From CBDCLY01 sp965218715 (lineage in GTDB: Bacteria; Bacteroidota; Bacteroidia; Flavobacteriales_E; Vicingaceae): a stretch of 64,000 nucleotides of DNA. The notes below the pieces were generated by a model. That model searched no databases. It saw only the letters and a list, made by a program, of their open reading frames with translations, and was not told the origin of the DNA. The stretch lies in contig CBDCLY010000039.1 in NCBI GenBank assembly GCA_965218715.1, positions 1-64,000 on the forward strand. The letters are read 5' to 3'. Made by a program: the position numbers and the translations under genes. Below, in pieces: positions 49,337 to 57,974 of the stretch (the first letter of the stretch is position 1; each line of letters opens with the position of its first letter).

Positions 49337-50095
49337 TTACTTCCTTAATAAATAGGCTGAACTGGCTTGTGCCGTTGGCATGATTAATAGGTCATTTACA
49401 TTGACATGGGCTGGTCTCGAGATCATAAATTCTATTGCCTCAGCAATGTCTTGCGCCATCAATGGCTGATATCCCTGATAAACTGCATCTGCCTTTTCAT
49501 CATCTCCATTGAACCGCACATTGGAAAATTCTGTTTCAACGGCACCCGGACAAACTGCACTCACCCGAATTCCATGTTGCAATAAATCCATGCGCATGGC
49601 CTTGGTAATTCCTTCAACGGCATGTTTTGTGGCACAATACACATTGCCTTTTGCATACACTTCTTTGCCAGCAATGGACCCAACATTGATGATTTGCCCG
49701 CTTCTCTTATTAATCATCCTTGGCATTATTTTTCTCGACACATATAATAAGCCTTTGATGTTGGTATCGATCATGTTTTCCCAATCCTCAATTTCACCGT
49801 CTTGGATGTCACTAAACCCTTTTGCTAATCCTGCATTGTTTAACAATACATCAATGTTTTCCCAATCTTTAGGAAGTCCATCTAAGGCTTGGTCCACTTG
49901 CTTTTGGTCTCTAACATCAAAACACAAAGTATGTACATCAATTCGAAACTCGTTTTCCAATTTATTCTTCAAGGTTTGAAGCAAATGATCTCTTCTGCCT
50001 GTGATGATTAAATGATGTCCTTTTGCTGCCAATATTTTTGCAGTTGCTTCTCCTATTCCAGAGCTTGCTCCGGTAATCATGATTTTTTTAGCCAT
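49337..50095 (-). CDS. Short-chain dehydrogenase/reductase (YdfG-like)
   Basis: A 252-residue Rossmann oxidoreductase. The cofactor motif is ITGASSGIGEATA, with GRR after strand 2 favouring NADP. NNAGLAKG and the catalytic YCATK (Ser in INVGSIAG) follow. The best match in pattern is the 3-hydroxy acid/serine dehydrogenase YdfG group. It overlaps the pirin gene by 8 nt and is probably translated from the same message. Confidence 0.88.
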   Translation of the reverse strand: MAKKIMITGASSGIGEATAKILAAKGHHLIITGRRDHLLQTLKNKLENEFRIDVHTLCFDVRDQKQVDQALDGLPKDWENIDVLLNNAGLAKGFSDIQDGEIEDWENMIDTNIKGLLYVSRKIMPRMINKRSGQIINVGSIAGKEVYAKGNVYCATKHAVEGITKAMRMDLLQHGIRVSAVCPGAVETEFSNVRFNGDDEKADAVYQGYQPLMAQDIAEAIEFMISRPAHVNVNDLLIMPTAQASSAYLLRK

Positions 50096-50846
50096 TGAAT
50101 TGTGCTCTTTGTGTGTAGGTTTGATAATCTAGTTTTTTTAATGAGGAAATGTAGAACAGTTTTGCTCGTCCTTGACTTTCAACCTCCAGTTTTTCTTGAT
50201 CGCTCAAAATGAAATAATCATCCGCCTCTAATTGGTCCCCTTCAATTTTTAATTGTCCGTCAATCAAATAAAAAGAATGGTATTTATCTGCTTTCATTTC
50301 CAATTGATGATTGCCTTCATTTAAATCCAATTGATATATACTGACGCCTGGTGTATCCATTTGCAAAGGCGAGCCTTCTCCTTTGAAAGTAATTTGAGAA
50401 TAACCTTCCTTCTCCTCTTTTGGAAATTGTTCTATAGGATAATCGTCATAAGAAGCTGGCTTTACCATGCTTTTTTCTAAATTGGGATCAAACCAAATTT
50501 GAAACATGTGTGCCCCTGGATTTAGCTTCTCAGAATGTGATATCCCATTTCCTGCTCGAATAATTTGTACAGCCCCTTTTTCCAATTTGATCCATTTGTT
50601 CATTTTAGTATCAAAATGCTCCAATGAATCTTGCAAAACAAAAGACATGATTTCAAAACCCTGATGAGGATGTAAGCCAATTGTGCTGCCATTGTCCGAC
50701 CAAGCATGGGCCCAATAAAACAGGTTGGAATATGGTTTTATATGTCCTCCTTCCCTTGGAAATCCTATGGGTTTATTTTCCAATATCTCTCCATTATTGA
50801 ATTGTCCGCTCGCTTGTTGATTCTTCTTTATTACTTGTATTCCCAT
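50088..50846 (-). CDS. Pirin family protein
   Basis: A 252-residue bicupin. The N-terminal cupin has the metal motif HPHQGFEIMSFVLQ and GISHSEKL; the histidines and Glu are conserved. The N-terminus carries PREGGHIKPYSNLFYWAH. Pirins bind iron, and some act as quercetinases; the substrate here is unknown. The gene is 4 nt downstream of a lipoprotein gene and overlaps the SDR gene. Confidence 0.9.
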   Translation of the reverse strand: MGIQVIKKNQQASGQFNNGEILENKPIGFPREGGHIKPYSNLFYWAHAWSDNGSTIGLHPHQGFEIMSFVLQDSLEHFDTKMNKWIKLEKGAVQIIRAGNGISHSEKLNPGAHMFQIWFDPNLEKSMVKPASYDDYPIEQFPKEEKEGYSQITFKGEGSPLQMDTPGVSIYQLDLNEGNHQLEMKADKYHSFYLIDGQLKIEGDQLEADDYFILSDQEKLEVESQGRAKLFYISSLKKLDYQTYTQRAQFNG

Positions 50847-50850
50847 GGTC

Positions 50851-51471
50851 TCAGTTCATTATCAATTTCAGGTTCTTTAAAGAAATGGTTTCTGTAGAAT
50901 CACTACAATCCTCGCTTAAAACTTCTGGAGGGTCTTTCAACCAATCAACATCAGCAATGCAAATCGTAGTTGTTCTTTCTAATGTTTTTAAACCCACAAC
51001 ACTAACGATACTTTCACTGACTTCCGCATCACCAAAAGTTCTTGCTAATATTAGATGCTCCTTTGTTTCGTCATTGTCCTTATTGTATTTTATCCCCCAA
51101 TATCTTGTGCCGTAATCATATTGTTCTGCAACTACCAATAGCACTTCATCATCTCCTATTTTCTTTTTTCCTATCGGAAGTAGTGACGTTTCCTCACTCC
51201 AATCAAACTCCTTTATGGCTTCAAAATAATCTTGAAACTTAAGTGGAATCAGTTTCTCATTTTGAAATTTCGAATACTCGAATTCCTCGTCAATTTCAAA
51301 CCTTATTGTTTCATCGCTTATGCTTTCGAAAAGGCTCAATAAACTGGTTTCACTAAGCTCTTTTGTCGATGTTATTTCATCAATGCTTTCGCTCTTGCTA
51401 TCGTTTTTCGCTTGTTCAACTGAACAACTTACAAGTAAGAGACTAAAAATTAAATGAATTATTGATCGCAT
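50851..51471 (-). CDS. Hypothetical lipoprotein
   Basis: 206 residues with a lipoprotein signal ending at LLLVSC (Cys16). The mature protein is acidic and Ser-rich. Segments such as DDEVLLVVAEQYDYGTRYWG and TTICIADVDWLKDPPEVLS suggest a compact beta-rich domain. No family was recognised. It is the first gene of a likely three-gene unit with pirin and SDR. Confidence 0.6.
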   Translation of the reverse strand: MRSIIHLIFSLLLVSCSVEQAKNDSKSESIDEITSTKELSETSLLSLFESISDETIRFEIDEEFEYSKFQNEKLIPLKFQDYFEAIKEFDWSEETSLLPIGKKKIGDDEVLLVVAEQYDYGTRYWGIKYNKDNDETKEHLILARTFGDAEVSESIVSVVGLKTLERTTTICIADVDWLKDPPEVLSEDCSDSTETISLKNLKLIMN

Positions 51472-51561
51472 TCCTTTTAGTTATCGCATACTAAATTATG
51501 TATTGATTATCTAGAGAACAAGACACCAAGCAGATTGTTATTGAAACAAACCCTTTCCTTC

Positions 51562-54500
51562 TTAGCTTTTCGGTCGTTCGCGCTTTTTCTCTGGTCGTGG
51601 TTTTGTCTTAATGGCAACTTGATGCTCATCTCTGGCCACCATTTCTAAACGCTCCATGCTAGTTACCTCAACAGTTGGAAAAGAAAACTCTAGCATCACT
51701 TTTCCCTTAATGGAATAACAAGCCTTCCCTCTAAATGGGAACTGACTTACAACTGGTGGAAAGTGAACAGTGTCTATCCAATCGCCAGCATGGTCTAGCA
51801 ATGTGCCAAACTGCATGGTTTTTTGATTGCTCGTTCTGGTGTTTTTTACCGTGACCAAATACCCCACAATGTGCACCATTTTCCCTTCATGATTGGCTAA
51901 ATCTTTTGCCAAAAACTTGCTTGGAATGTCCTCTTTTAATAAATCAAACGGACTACATAAAGGAAAACCCAAAAGATCCATTTCATCATAGGCATCATCG
52001 TAAGCATAGCTATCCAATTGAGGAAGTTTTGTAGATGGTGCTTTCACCTGAAACAAGCTTGGCAAATCTTGGCCGGGTAAATTCTTGCGCAGCAAACGAT
52101 ACATTTTCCACAGCAAAGCATGCTTAGATTCTTTGCTAAATCGAAAGGCCTTTACACGAATCAGTAGGCTAAGTTGTTCAATGGAAATGGGACAGCGATG
52201 GATGAAATCTTCTAAGTCTAAATAAGGTCCTTTCTCTCTTTCCAGAATGATTTTCTTGATGCTGTTCACCTCCAACTCCTTAATCATGTGGAACCCCATA
52301 AAGATGCTTCGCTCTCCTTCTAAAATAGACAAGAAATCGCTGGTATTGATGCAAGGGGCTTCTACCTTGCCACCCATCATTTTGGCTTCATGAAAGTAAA
52401 TTTCGCTACGGTAAAATCCTCCTCCATTATTAACAACACCCAAGATGAATTCCATGGGATGGTGGGCTCTTAAATACAAGCTCTGATAGCTTTCTATGGC
52501 ATAAGAAGCCGAATGCCCTTTCGAAAAAGCGTATCCAGCAAAACTTTCTGTTTGTCGCCACACCTCGGCAGTTAAAGCATCTGGATACCCTTTTGCCTTG
52601 CAGTTATTGAAGAACTTTTCTTTCACTTTGGTAAACTCTCCTCTAGACCGAAACTTTCCCGACATTCCCCTGCGAAGCACATCCGCTTCCCCCAAATCCA
52701 AGCCTGCAAAATAATGCGCCACCTTAATCACATCTTCTTGATAAACCATCACCCCATAGGTTTCCTTCATTAAGTCTTGCATGATCTGCGGAGTTTCCTT
52801 TTTCCAATCTTCATTATCCGTTTGCGATCGCAGGATGTATTGCCGCATCATGCCCGACTTTGCTACACCTGGCCGAATGATAGAGCTAGCCGCAACAAGG
52901 CCTAGATAAGTTTTCACTTTCAGCTTTCTCAACAACATTCGCATGGCGGGTGATTCAATGTAGAAACAGCCAATGGTATTTCCGGTACTTAGTAGTTCGT
53001 TGATCTTGTCATCCATCATGAATTGATCTGTTGCATGAATGTCCAAGTCTAAATCCTTGCCTCTTGCCCAAACCAAATCCAAGGCATCTTTAATTTTTCC
53101 TAAGCCTCGCTGACTTAAAACATCGTATTTGTAAAGGCCAGCATCTTCTGCATGTACCATATCAAATTGAACAGTAGGATAACCTTTTGGAGGAATATCT
53201 GTGGCAGAATAATAATGAATTGGCTTCTCCGAAATGAGCACTCCTCCAGCATGTATACTCAGGTGATTGGGTATGCCTTCCATGTAACGTGCATAGCGGT
53301 AGATGAGTCGAACATAATCGTCTGGGTTTTGCTGTTGACTCTTCTCCGATGCCAACCGGTCCATCTCTTCTTTTGGCAAACCAAAAACCTTCCCCAATTC
53401 ACGCATTAACGAACGATAAGTAAAACTGGTATAGGTGGCCAATAAAGCAATTTGCTTGCTTGGCCCATAACGTTGAAAAAGATAATCGCTCACCGTATCG
53501 CGGTCTTTCCAAGAAAAATCAATATCAAAATCGGGAGGATTTTCTCGATATGGATTGATGAAACGCTCGAAATACAAATCCAATTTTACCGGATCTACAT
53601 CGGTAATGCGAAGCAAATATGCCACTACACTATTGGCTCCACTACCTCTTCCCACATAAAAAAAGCCTTGCTCACGTGCAAAGCGCAGCATGTCCCAATT
53701 GATTAAAAAATAAGCGTCGAAACCCTGGCCTTGAATTAGCTTCAACTCTTTCTCTAACCTCGGAAGAACAGGCTCTTGCTCTGCTTTACTTGGATACCTG
53801 TAAGCTAAATTCTCTTGACACAACTGCCTTAAAAGCACTTGATCTTCTTCTTTCGAAGCGGTGAAAGATGCCTTATTGTGGTTGACTGCTCCACTTTTTT
53901 GTTTGCCTTTATAGCTGAACTGAATTTTTGCTTGATCGATGATAAAAGCCGTGTTGCGAACAATGAGGGGAAAGTCTTTCAGAAAATCATCCAGTTCCTC
54001 TTTGCTGTACATTCGATCCTCTGGTTGACAAAAATCACTGCTTTGAAGTTTACTCAACAAAGAATTTTCTCCAATTGCTCTTAAAAGGCGGTGTACGTTG
54101 TAAGCTCTTTTATCTTGTGTTGTAACGGGCTGTAGCAAGACAAAGCGCTCTTGATGTCCTCTCCAAGGAGAAAAGGACAATTGCTTGAGTTCATGCAAAG
54201 CAATGCCAATGAATTCATTGGGTTTTAGCTGAATGAATTGATGCTTATAGCGCGAAAAAGGATAAATGACCCAGCAGCGTTTCAAGCTTTTTGCTCGTTC
54301 TGGTATGCTCTCTTTATGGTGTAGAAAAAAAGACAAGTAATCGTTGAGCTCTTGAAAGCCCCGGTTGTTTTTGGCCAGCACCACAAATTGTTGTTTGATG
54401 CCATTTCGAAAATCAACGCCGATGAGGGGTTTTATTCCATTCTGATGTGCTTCGCGAACAAAGTTGAGGCAGGCCGAAGTATTGTTGATATCGGTTAAGG

Positions 54501-54600
54501 CAAGGGCCGGAAATCCCATGGATTGAGATAAGTTAAGCAGCTCTTCCGCCTGCATCGTTCCATAACGGAAGCTAAAAACACTGTGACAATTTAGATACAT
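51562..54600 (-). CDS. Short DNA polymerase III alpha subunit (DnaE2/ImuC-like)
   Basis: 1,012 residues, well short of replicative DnaE in this phylum (~1,400 or more). An N-terminal PHP domain starts YLNCHSVFSFRYGTM with ALALTDINN. The polymerase core shows GFDAYFLINWDMLRFA, YVGRGSGANSVVAYLL and the catalytic aspartates in NPPDFDIDFSW. SFAGYAFSKGHSASYA and an OB-fold tail (HIVGYLVTVKNTRTSN) follow. Length and pairing with a Y-family polymerase 5 nt upstream indicate a translesion or SOS-type polymerase rather than the replicase. Confidence 0.88.
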   Translation of the reverse strand: MYLNCHSVFSFRYGTMQAEELLNLSQSMGFPALALTDINNTSACLNFVREAHQNGIKPLIGVDFRNGIKQQFVVLAKNNRGFQELNDYLSFFLHHKESIPERAKSLKRCWVIYPFSRYKHQFIQLKPNEFIGIALHELKQLSFSPWRGHQERFVLLQPVTTQDKRAYNVHRLLRAIGENSLLSKLQSSDFCQPEDRMYSKEELDDFLKDFPLIVRNTAFIIDQAKIQFSYKGKQKSGAVNHNKASFTASKEEDQVLLRQLCQENLAYRYPSKAEQEPVLPRLEKELKLIQGQGFDAYFLINWDMLRFAREQGFFYVGRGSGANSVVAYLLRITDVDPVKLDLYFERFINPYRENPPDFDIDFSWKDRDTVSDYLFQRYGPSKQIALLATYTSFTYRSLMRELGKVFGLPKEEMDRLASEKSQQQNPDDYVRLIYRYARYMEGIPNHLSIHAGGVLISEKPIHYYSATDIPPKGYPTVQFDMVHAEDAGLYKYDVLSQRGLGKIKDALDLVWARGKDLDLDIHATDQFMMDDKINELLSTGNTIGCFYIESPAMRMLLRKLKVKTYLGLVAASSIIRPGVAKSGMMRQYILRSQTDNEDWKKETPQIMQDLMKETYGVMVYQEDVIKVAHYFAGLDLGEADVLRRGMSGKFRSRGEFTKVKEKFFNNCKAKGYPDALTAEVWRQTESFAGYAFSKGHSASYAIESYQSLYLRAHHPMEFILGVVNNGGGFYRSEIYFHEAKMMGGKVEAPCINTSDFLSILEGERSIFMGFHMIKELEVNSIKKIILEREKGPYLDLEDFIHRCPISIEQLSLLIRVKAFRFSKESKHALLWKMYRLLRKNLPGQDLPSLFQVKAPSTKLPQLDSYAYDDAYDEMDLLGFPLCSPFDLLKEDIPSKFLAKDLANHEGKMVHIVGYLVTVKNTRTSNQKTMQFGTLLDHAGDWIDTVHFPPVVSQFPFRGKACYSIKGKVMLEFSFPTVEVTSMERLEMVARDEHQVAIKTKPRPEKKRERPKS

Positions 54601-54605
54601 CTGAA

Positions 54606-55802
54606 CTAGTGACTAATGCCATTGAATGGGTTCATTTTGGAATGCCTCAATTTCATGCCCACGGCTCTTTGCACTTTGTCGTCGCCAAAACGAAGACGCA
54701 CATGATCCATGGCTTGATAGAGCTTAATTTGTTCTTCGGTATCATCAAACAAATTGATTTGATAACTCCCTCCTACCAAGTGAGAAAACCGCACGCCAAT
54801 AAGGCGGATGAGCATGCGACGTTGATAGAGTTTTTCAAACAGTTCTTTTGCTCGTTGGATCAAGATATGATCACAAGAAGTGTAAGCAATTTTGCATTGT
54901 ATCGTTTGTGTATCGAAATCAGAGTAGCGAATTTTTACACTGATGCAGGCGGTTAATTTCTGCTTCTTTCTCAGGGTAAAAGCCAGTCGCTCTGTCATGC
55001 CCACCAAAATGCTTCGCAATTGATGAATGTCTGTGGTATCTTGGTTAAAAGTGCGCTCTTTCGACAAAGACTTCTGTTCTGAATAGGGCATTACTGGGCT
55101 ATGATCTACGCCTTGCGCTTTGTGCCACAAACTTCTTCCGTTTTTTCCCAAGACCCTTTGCAATAGATCAATGGGCATTTGCTGTAGCGTTTTCACCCGA
55201 CTCACTCCCATGCTGCGCAAAGTGTGATAGGTTTTATTGCCCACTTGCGGAATCTTGTCAACGCTGAGAGGAGATAGAAACCCTTTCTCTGCTCCATGCT
55301 CTACCTTGCAATGTCCATTGGGTTTGGCCTCATTGGTGGCAATTTTAGACACGGTTTTGTTTACAGAATGGCCAAAGGAAATGGTGAGGCCACTTTCTCT
55401 TAAAATGTCCTTTTTTAACTTTTTAGCCAATAGGTAAGAGCTGTGAAAACGTTCCATTCCACTGAGGTCGATATAGAATTCGTCGATGGATGATTTCTCA
55501 TACATGGGAACTTGTTCGGAAATGAGCGAAGTAACCAGATTGGAATAGCGACTGTATTGTTCTGAGTCTCCTCCAATGACTGTTGCATGCGGACAAAGTC
55601 GTTTGGCTGTTTTCATGGGCATGGCCGAGTGAATGCCAAAGCTTCTGGCTTCATAACTACAAGCTGCCACTACTCCCCGATTACTACTTCCCCCAATGAG
55701 AAGAGGTATGCCCAGGAGCTTAGGCTCTCTAAGGCGTTCTACCGATACAAAAAAGGCATCCAAATCCATGTGGATGATGTTTTTGTCTTGTTGATTTTTC
55801 AT
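54606..55802 (-). CDS. dinB: Y-family DNA polymerase (Pol IV/DinB)
   Basis: A 398-residue translesion polymerase. Catalytic residues lie in IIHMDLDAFFVSVE (first Asp), CSYEARSFGIHSAMP, and the SIDEFYIDLSG motif (Asp-Glu). The helix-hairpin-helix region VDKIPQVGNKTYHTLRSMG and little-finger domain (LSKERTFNQD, IRLIGVRFSHL) are complete. The Y-pol with active-site residues intact argues against an ImuB role, since ImuB proteins have lost them. It starts the dinB-dnaE operon behind an upstream region with operator-like repeats. Confidence 0.9.
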   Translation of the reverse strand: MKNQQDKNIIHMDLDAFFVSVERLREPKLLGIPLLIGGSSNRGVVAACSYEARSFGIHSAMPMKTAKRLCPHATVIGGDSEQYSRYSNLVTSLISEQVPMYEKSSIDEFYIDLSGMERFHSSYLLAKKLKKDILRESGLTISFGHSVNKTVSKIATNEAKPNGHCKVEHGAEKGFLSPLSVDKIPQVGNKTYHTLRSMGVSRVKTLQQMPIDLLQRVLGKNGRSLWHKAQGVDHSPVMPYSEQKSLSKERTFNQDTTDIHQLRSILVGMTERLAFTLRKKQKLTACISVKIRYSDFDTQTIQCKIAYTSCDHILIQRAKELFEKLYQRRMLIRLIGVRFSHLVGGSYQINLFDDTEEQIKLYQAMDHVRLRFGDDKVQRAVGMKLRHSKMNPFNGISH

Positions 55803-55834
55803 TATTCCTTCTTGACGATTTTATTGTCATTATT

Positions 55835-55888
55835 CTGCCAATAATTTAGTCATTTTGTTTTTAGAATAAAAAAAACTGCCAAGAATTT
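55835..55888. repeat. Two 13-bp direct repeats upstream of dinB
   Basis: CTGCCAATAATTT at 55835-55847 and CTGCCAAGAATTT at 55876-55888 differ at one position and start 41 bp apart (about four helical turns). They lie in the intergenic region between dinB (minus) and the 81-residue protein gene (plus), where a regulator of the cassette would bind. Confidence 0.55.
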
Positions 55889-55903
55889 GACAGTTTTTTT
55901 TTT
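55868..55903. promoter_or_regulatory. Inverted repeat in the dinB/helicase divergent region
   Basis: ACTGcCA (55875-55881) and TGaCAGT (55888-55894) form a 7-bp inverted repeat with one mismatch and a 6-nt spacer, inside an A8...T10 frame. It looks like a terminator, but no gene points into it from either side, so an operator is more plausible. It contains AATTTGACA (55884-55892), also present in the operator-like repeat before the XRE-S24 gene. Confidence 0.5.
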
Positions 55904-55977
55904 AATTTTTATCACCTATTAAATTGATTAAAAAAAATGTCCTAAACCGAGCTCAGTCAATTTCATACATTTGCGAC

Positions 55978-56223
55978 ATGGAGAATTCGATTCGTTTGAT
56001 TTGGGATTTTTATGGAGAAGATGCCGCGGCAACGGCAAAGCATCATGCGATTCATTTGCAAGAATACATTCAAAGAAATCAAGATCAGAAAAGCAAATCA
56101 GGAGAAGAGGAATTGAGTGATGAACACAGCATCGCCTATTTGGAAGTAAGCCTAGAATCGATGCCAACTTATAGAGACGCATTGAAACCACATCGCGGAC
56201 AAAAAATAGTTCCAGAAGCATGA
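55978..56223 (+). CDS. Small hypothetical protein upstream of the PIF1-like helicase
   Basis: 81 residues from ATG 55978; the longer open frame upstream has no coding look. It begins MENSIRLIWDFYGEDAAATA, includes a His-rich helix (KHHAIHLQEYI), and ends in PTYRDALKPHRGQKIVPEA. No family recognised. Its stop overlaps the helicase ATG (ATGA), so the two are translationally coupled, and it may be a helicase accessory. TACATTTG just before the ATG resembles a -7 box but is too close to be convincing. Confidence 0.62.
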   Translation: MENSIRLIWDFYGEDAAATAKHHAIHLQEYIQRNQDQKSKSGEEELSDEHSIAYLEVSLESMPTYRDALKPHRGQKIVPEA

Positions 56224-57917
56224 AGCAAGAGCAAGCAATGGCCTGGTTAACTTCTGGCCAAAACGTTTTTTTAACCGGTTCTGCTGGAAGTGGTAAAACG
56301 CATGTTCTCAATCAATACATCAAATACCTTAAAGACAGGAAAGTTCAGGTAGCTGTAACGGCAAGCACAGGAATAGCCGCTACTCACATGAATGGAATGA
56401 CCATCCATGCTTGGTCTGGGATAGGCATTAAAGACCAACTCAATCGCAAGCAATTGCTTAACCTAAAAAGCAAAAAATACCTCAGCAAAAACCTGGATGA
56501 AGTAAAAGTGCTCATCATCGATGAGATTTCCATGCTGCATCAAAGGCAATTGAGTTTGATTAATCAGGTCTTGCAATTTTTTAAAGAAAGTGATGAAGCG
56601 TTTGGAGGTGTACAAGTCATCTTTTGTGGTGACTTTTTTCAGTTGCCACCTATAGGTAATCAGGGAGAAGGCAGTCGAGAGAAATTTGCCTTCATGTCGC
56701 CCGCATGGTTATCAGCCAATTTGGTAGTTTGTTATTTAACAGAACAACATCGCCAAGAAGATCCCGATTTAGACCAGATTCTTAATGGCATTCGAAAAGG
56801 AACATTGGCCCAAGAAGAATTAAAAAAACTCTTGAACGCCCAACACAATCAATTGCCAAAAGGACAGGTAATTACTCAGCTTTTCACTCACAATGAAGAT
56901 GTAGATAAAATCAATGCATTGGAGTTGGAAAAATTGCCAGGAAGAGTAAAAACATTTCGAGCCGAAACTTCTGGAAATGAAAAATTAGTGGGCAGCTTAA
57001 GCAAATCGGTATTGGCGCCTGAGCATTTAAGCCTGAAGATAGATGCCAAGGTAATGTTTGTTAGAAACAACCCAGAAAAAGATTATGTCAATGGCAGTCT
57101 GGGCACAATAATCGGCTTTAGCGATGAGGGATTACCTTCTGTTAAAATGATCAATGGAAAAACCATTATTGTTGAACCAGAAGATTGGAAAATCAATGAT
57201 GATGGCGGAAAAGAATTGGCGAATTACACTCAAATACCCCTCCGTTTGGCTTGGGCAATTACGGTGCATAAAAGTCAGGGCATGACCTTAGAAGCTGCCA
57301 CCATCGATTTATCAAAAACCTTTGAAACCGGACAAGGTTATGTGGCCCTCTCTAGACTGAAGAAATTAAGCCAATTGCAATTGTTAGGCATGAATGAACA
57401 AGCTTTAAAAGTAGACCCTTTGGCATTTAAAGCAGATCAACGTTTTAAAGCGCTTTCTGAAGAGGCAAGCAATGCCATCAACCCAATCTTATTATTGGAA
57501 AAGGCCAAGCAATTCATAAAAAATTGTGGGGGCTTAACAAGTGAAAGTGCCATTGAAAAGCACAAAGCCAAAAGGAAAGAAAAATCGAAGCTAAAAAAAG
57601 GGAAAAGAGAAAAATCAGAATCCACTTATGCCATCACTTTAATGTATTTAGAACAAGGAAGAAGCATTAAAGAAATTGCAAAAGATAGAGGGATGACGGA
57701 AGGCACCATTGCAGCTCATCTCATTAAAATAAAGAAGGACAATCCTAAAGCCAACTTGAGTGCTTATAAACCCAAGAAGAAAATTGTAGACCAAGTGAAA
57801 CATCATTATGAACTTATGGATAAAAAAGATGGGCTTAGTTTAAAAGTGCTTTATGAACGTTTGGACAAAAAAGTTTCATATACCGATATCAAATTGGCCC
57901 TCGCTTTTATTGTTTAA
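56220..57917 (+). CDS. PIF1-like DNA helicase with C-terminal helix-turn-helix
   Basis: A 565-residue SF1B helicase. Walker A GSAGSGKT is at residues 20-27, followed by ASTGIAATHMNGMTIHAWSG, motif II VLIIDEISMLHQRQL, VIFCGDFFQLPP and the late motif LAWAITVHKSQGMTLEAA with VALSRLK. After a Lys-rich linker (~residues 445-465), the C-terminus carries an HTH_40-type domain (YLEQGRSIKEIAKDRGMTEG). PIF1 helicases unwind 5'-3' and resolve G-quadruplex or stalled-fork structures. Location opposite dinB-dnaE suggests a role in replication stress. Confidence 0.88.
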   Translation: MKQEQAMAWLTSGQNVFLTGSAGSGKTHVLNQYIKYLKDRKVQVAVTASTGIAATHMNGMTIHAWSGIGIKDQLNRKQLLNLKSKKYLSKNLDEVKVLIIDEISMLHQRQLSLINQVLQFFKESDEAFGGVQVIFCGDFFQLPPIGNQGEGSREKFAFMSPAWLSANLVVCYLTEQHRQEDPDLDQILNGIRKGTLAQEELKKLLNAQHNQLPKGQVITQLFTHNEDVDKINALELEKLPGRVKTFRAETSGNEKLVGSLSKSVLAPEHLSLKIDAKVMFVRNNPEKDYVNGSLGTIIGFSDEGLPSVKMINGKTIIVEPEDWKINDDGGKELANYTQIPLRLAWAITVHKSQGMTLEAATIDLSKTFETGQGYVALSRLKKLSQLQLLGMNEQALKVDPLAFKADQRFKALSEEASNAINPILLLEKAKQFIKNCGGLTSESAIEKHKAKRKEKSKLKKGKREKSESTYAITLMYLEQGRSIKEIAKDRGMTEGTIAAHLIKIKKDNPKANLSAYKPKKKIVDQVKHHYELMDKKDGLSLKVLYERLDKKVSYTDIKLALAFIV

Positions 57918-57974
57918 GTCTAAAAACAAAATTTAAGAGCTGTTATTCTAAAGAATTACTAATTTTCGATTCTC

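Noticed and set aside
51562..55802. imuA-imuB-dnaE2 mutasome
   Set aside because: The Y-family gene keeps all catalytic acidic residues (not ImuB-like) and no ImuA/RecA-like gene is present, so only a mutasome-like dinB-dnaE pair is claimed.
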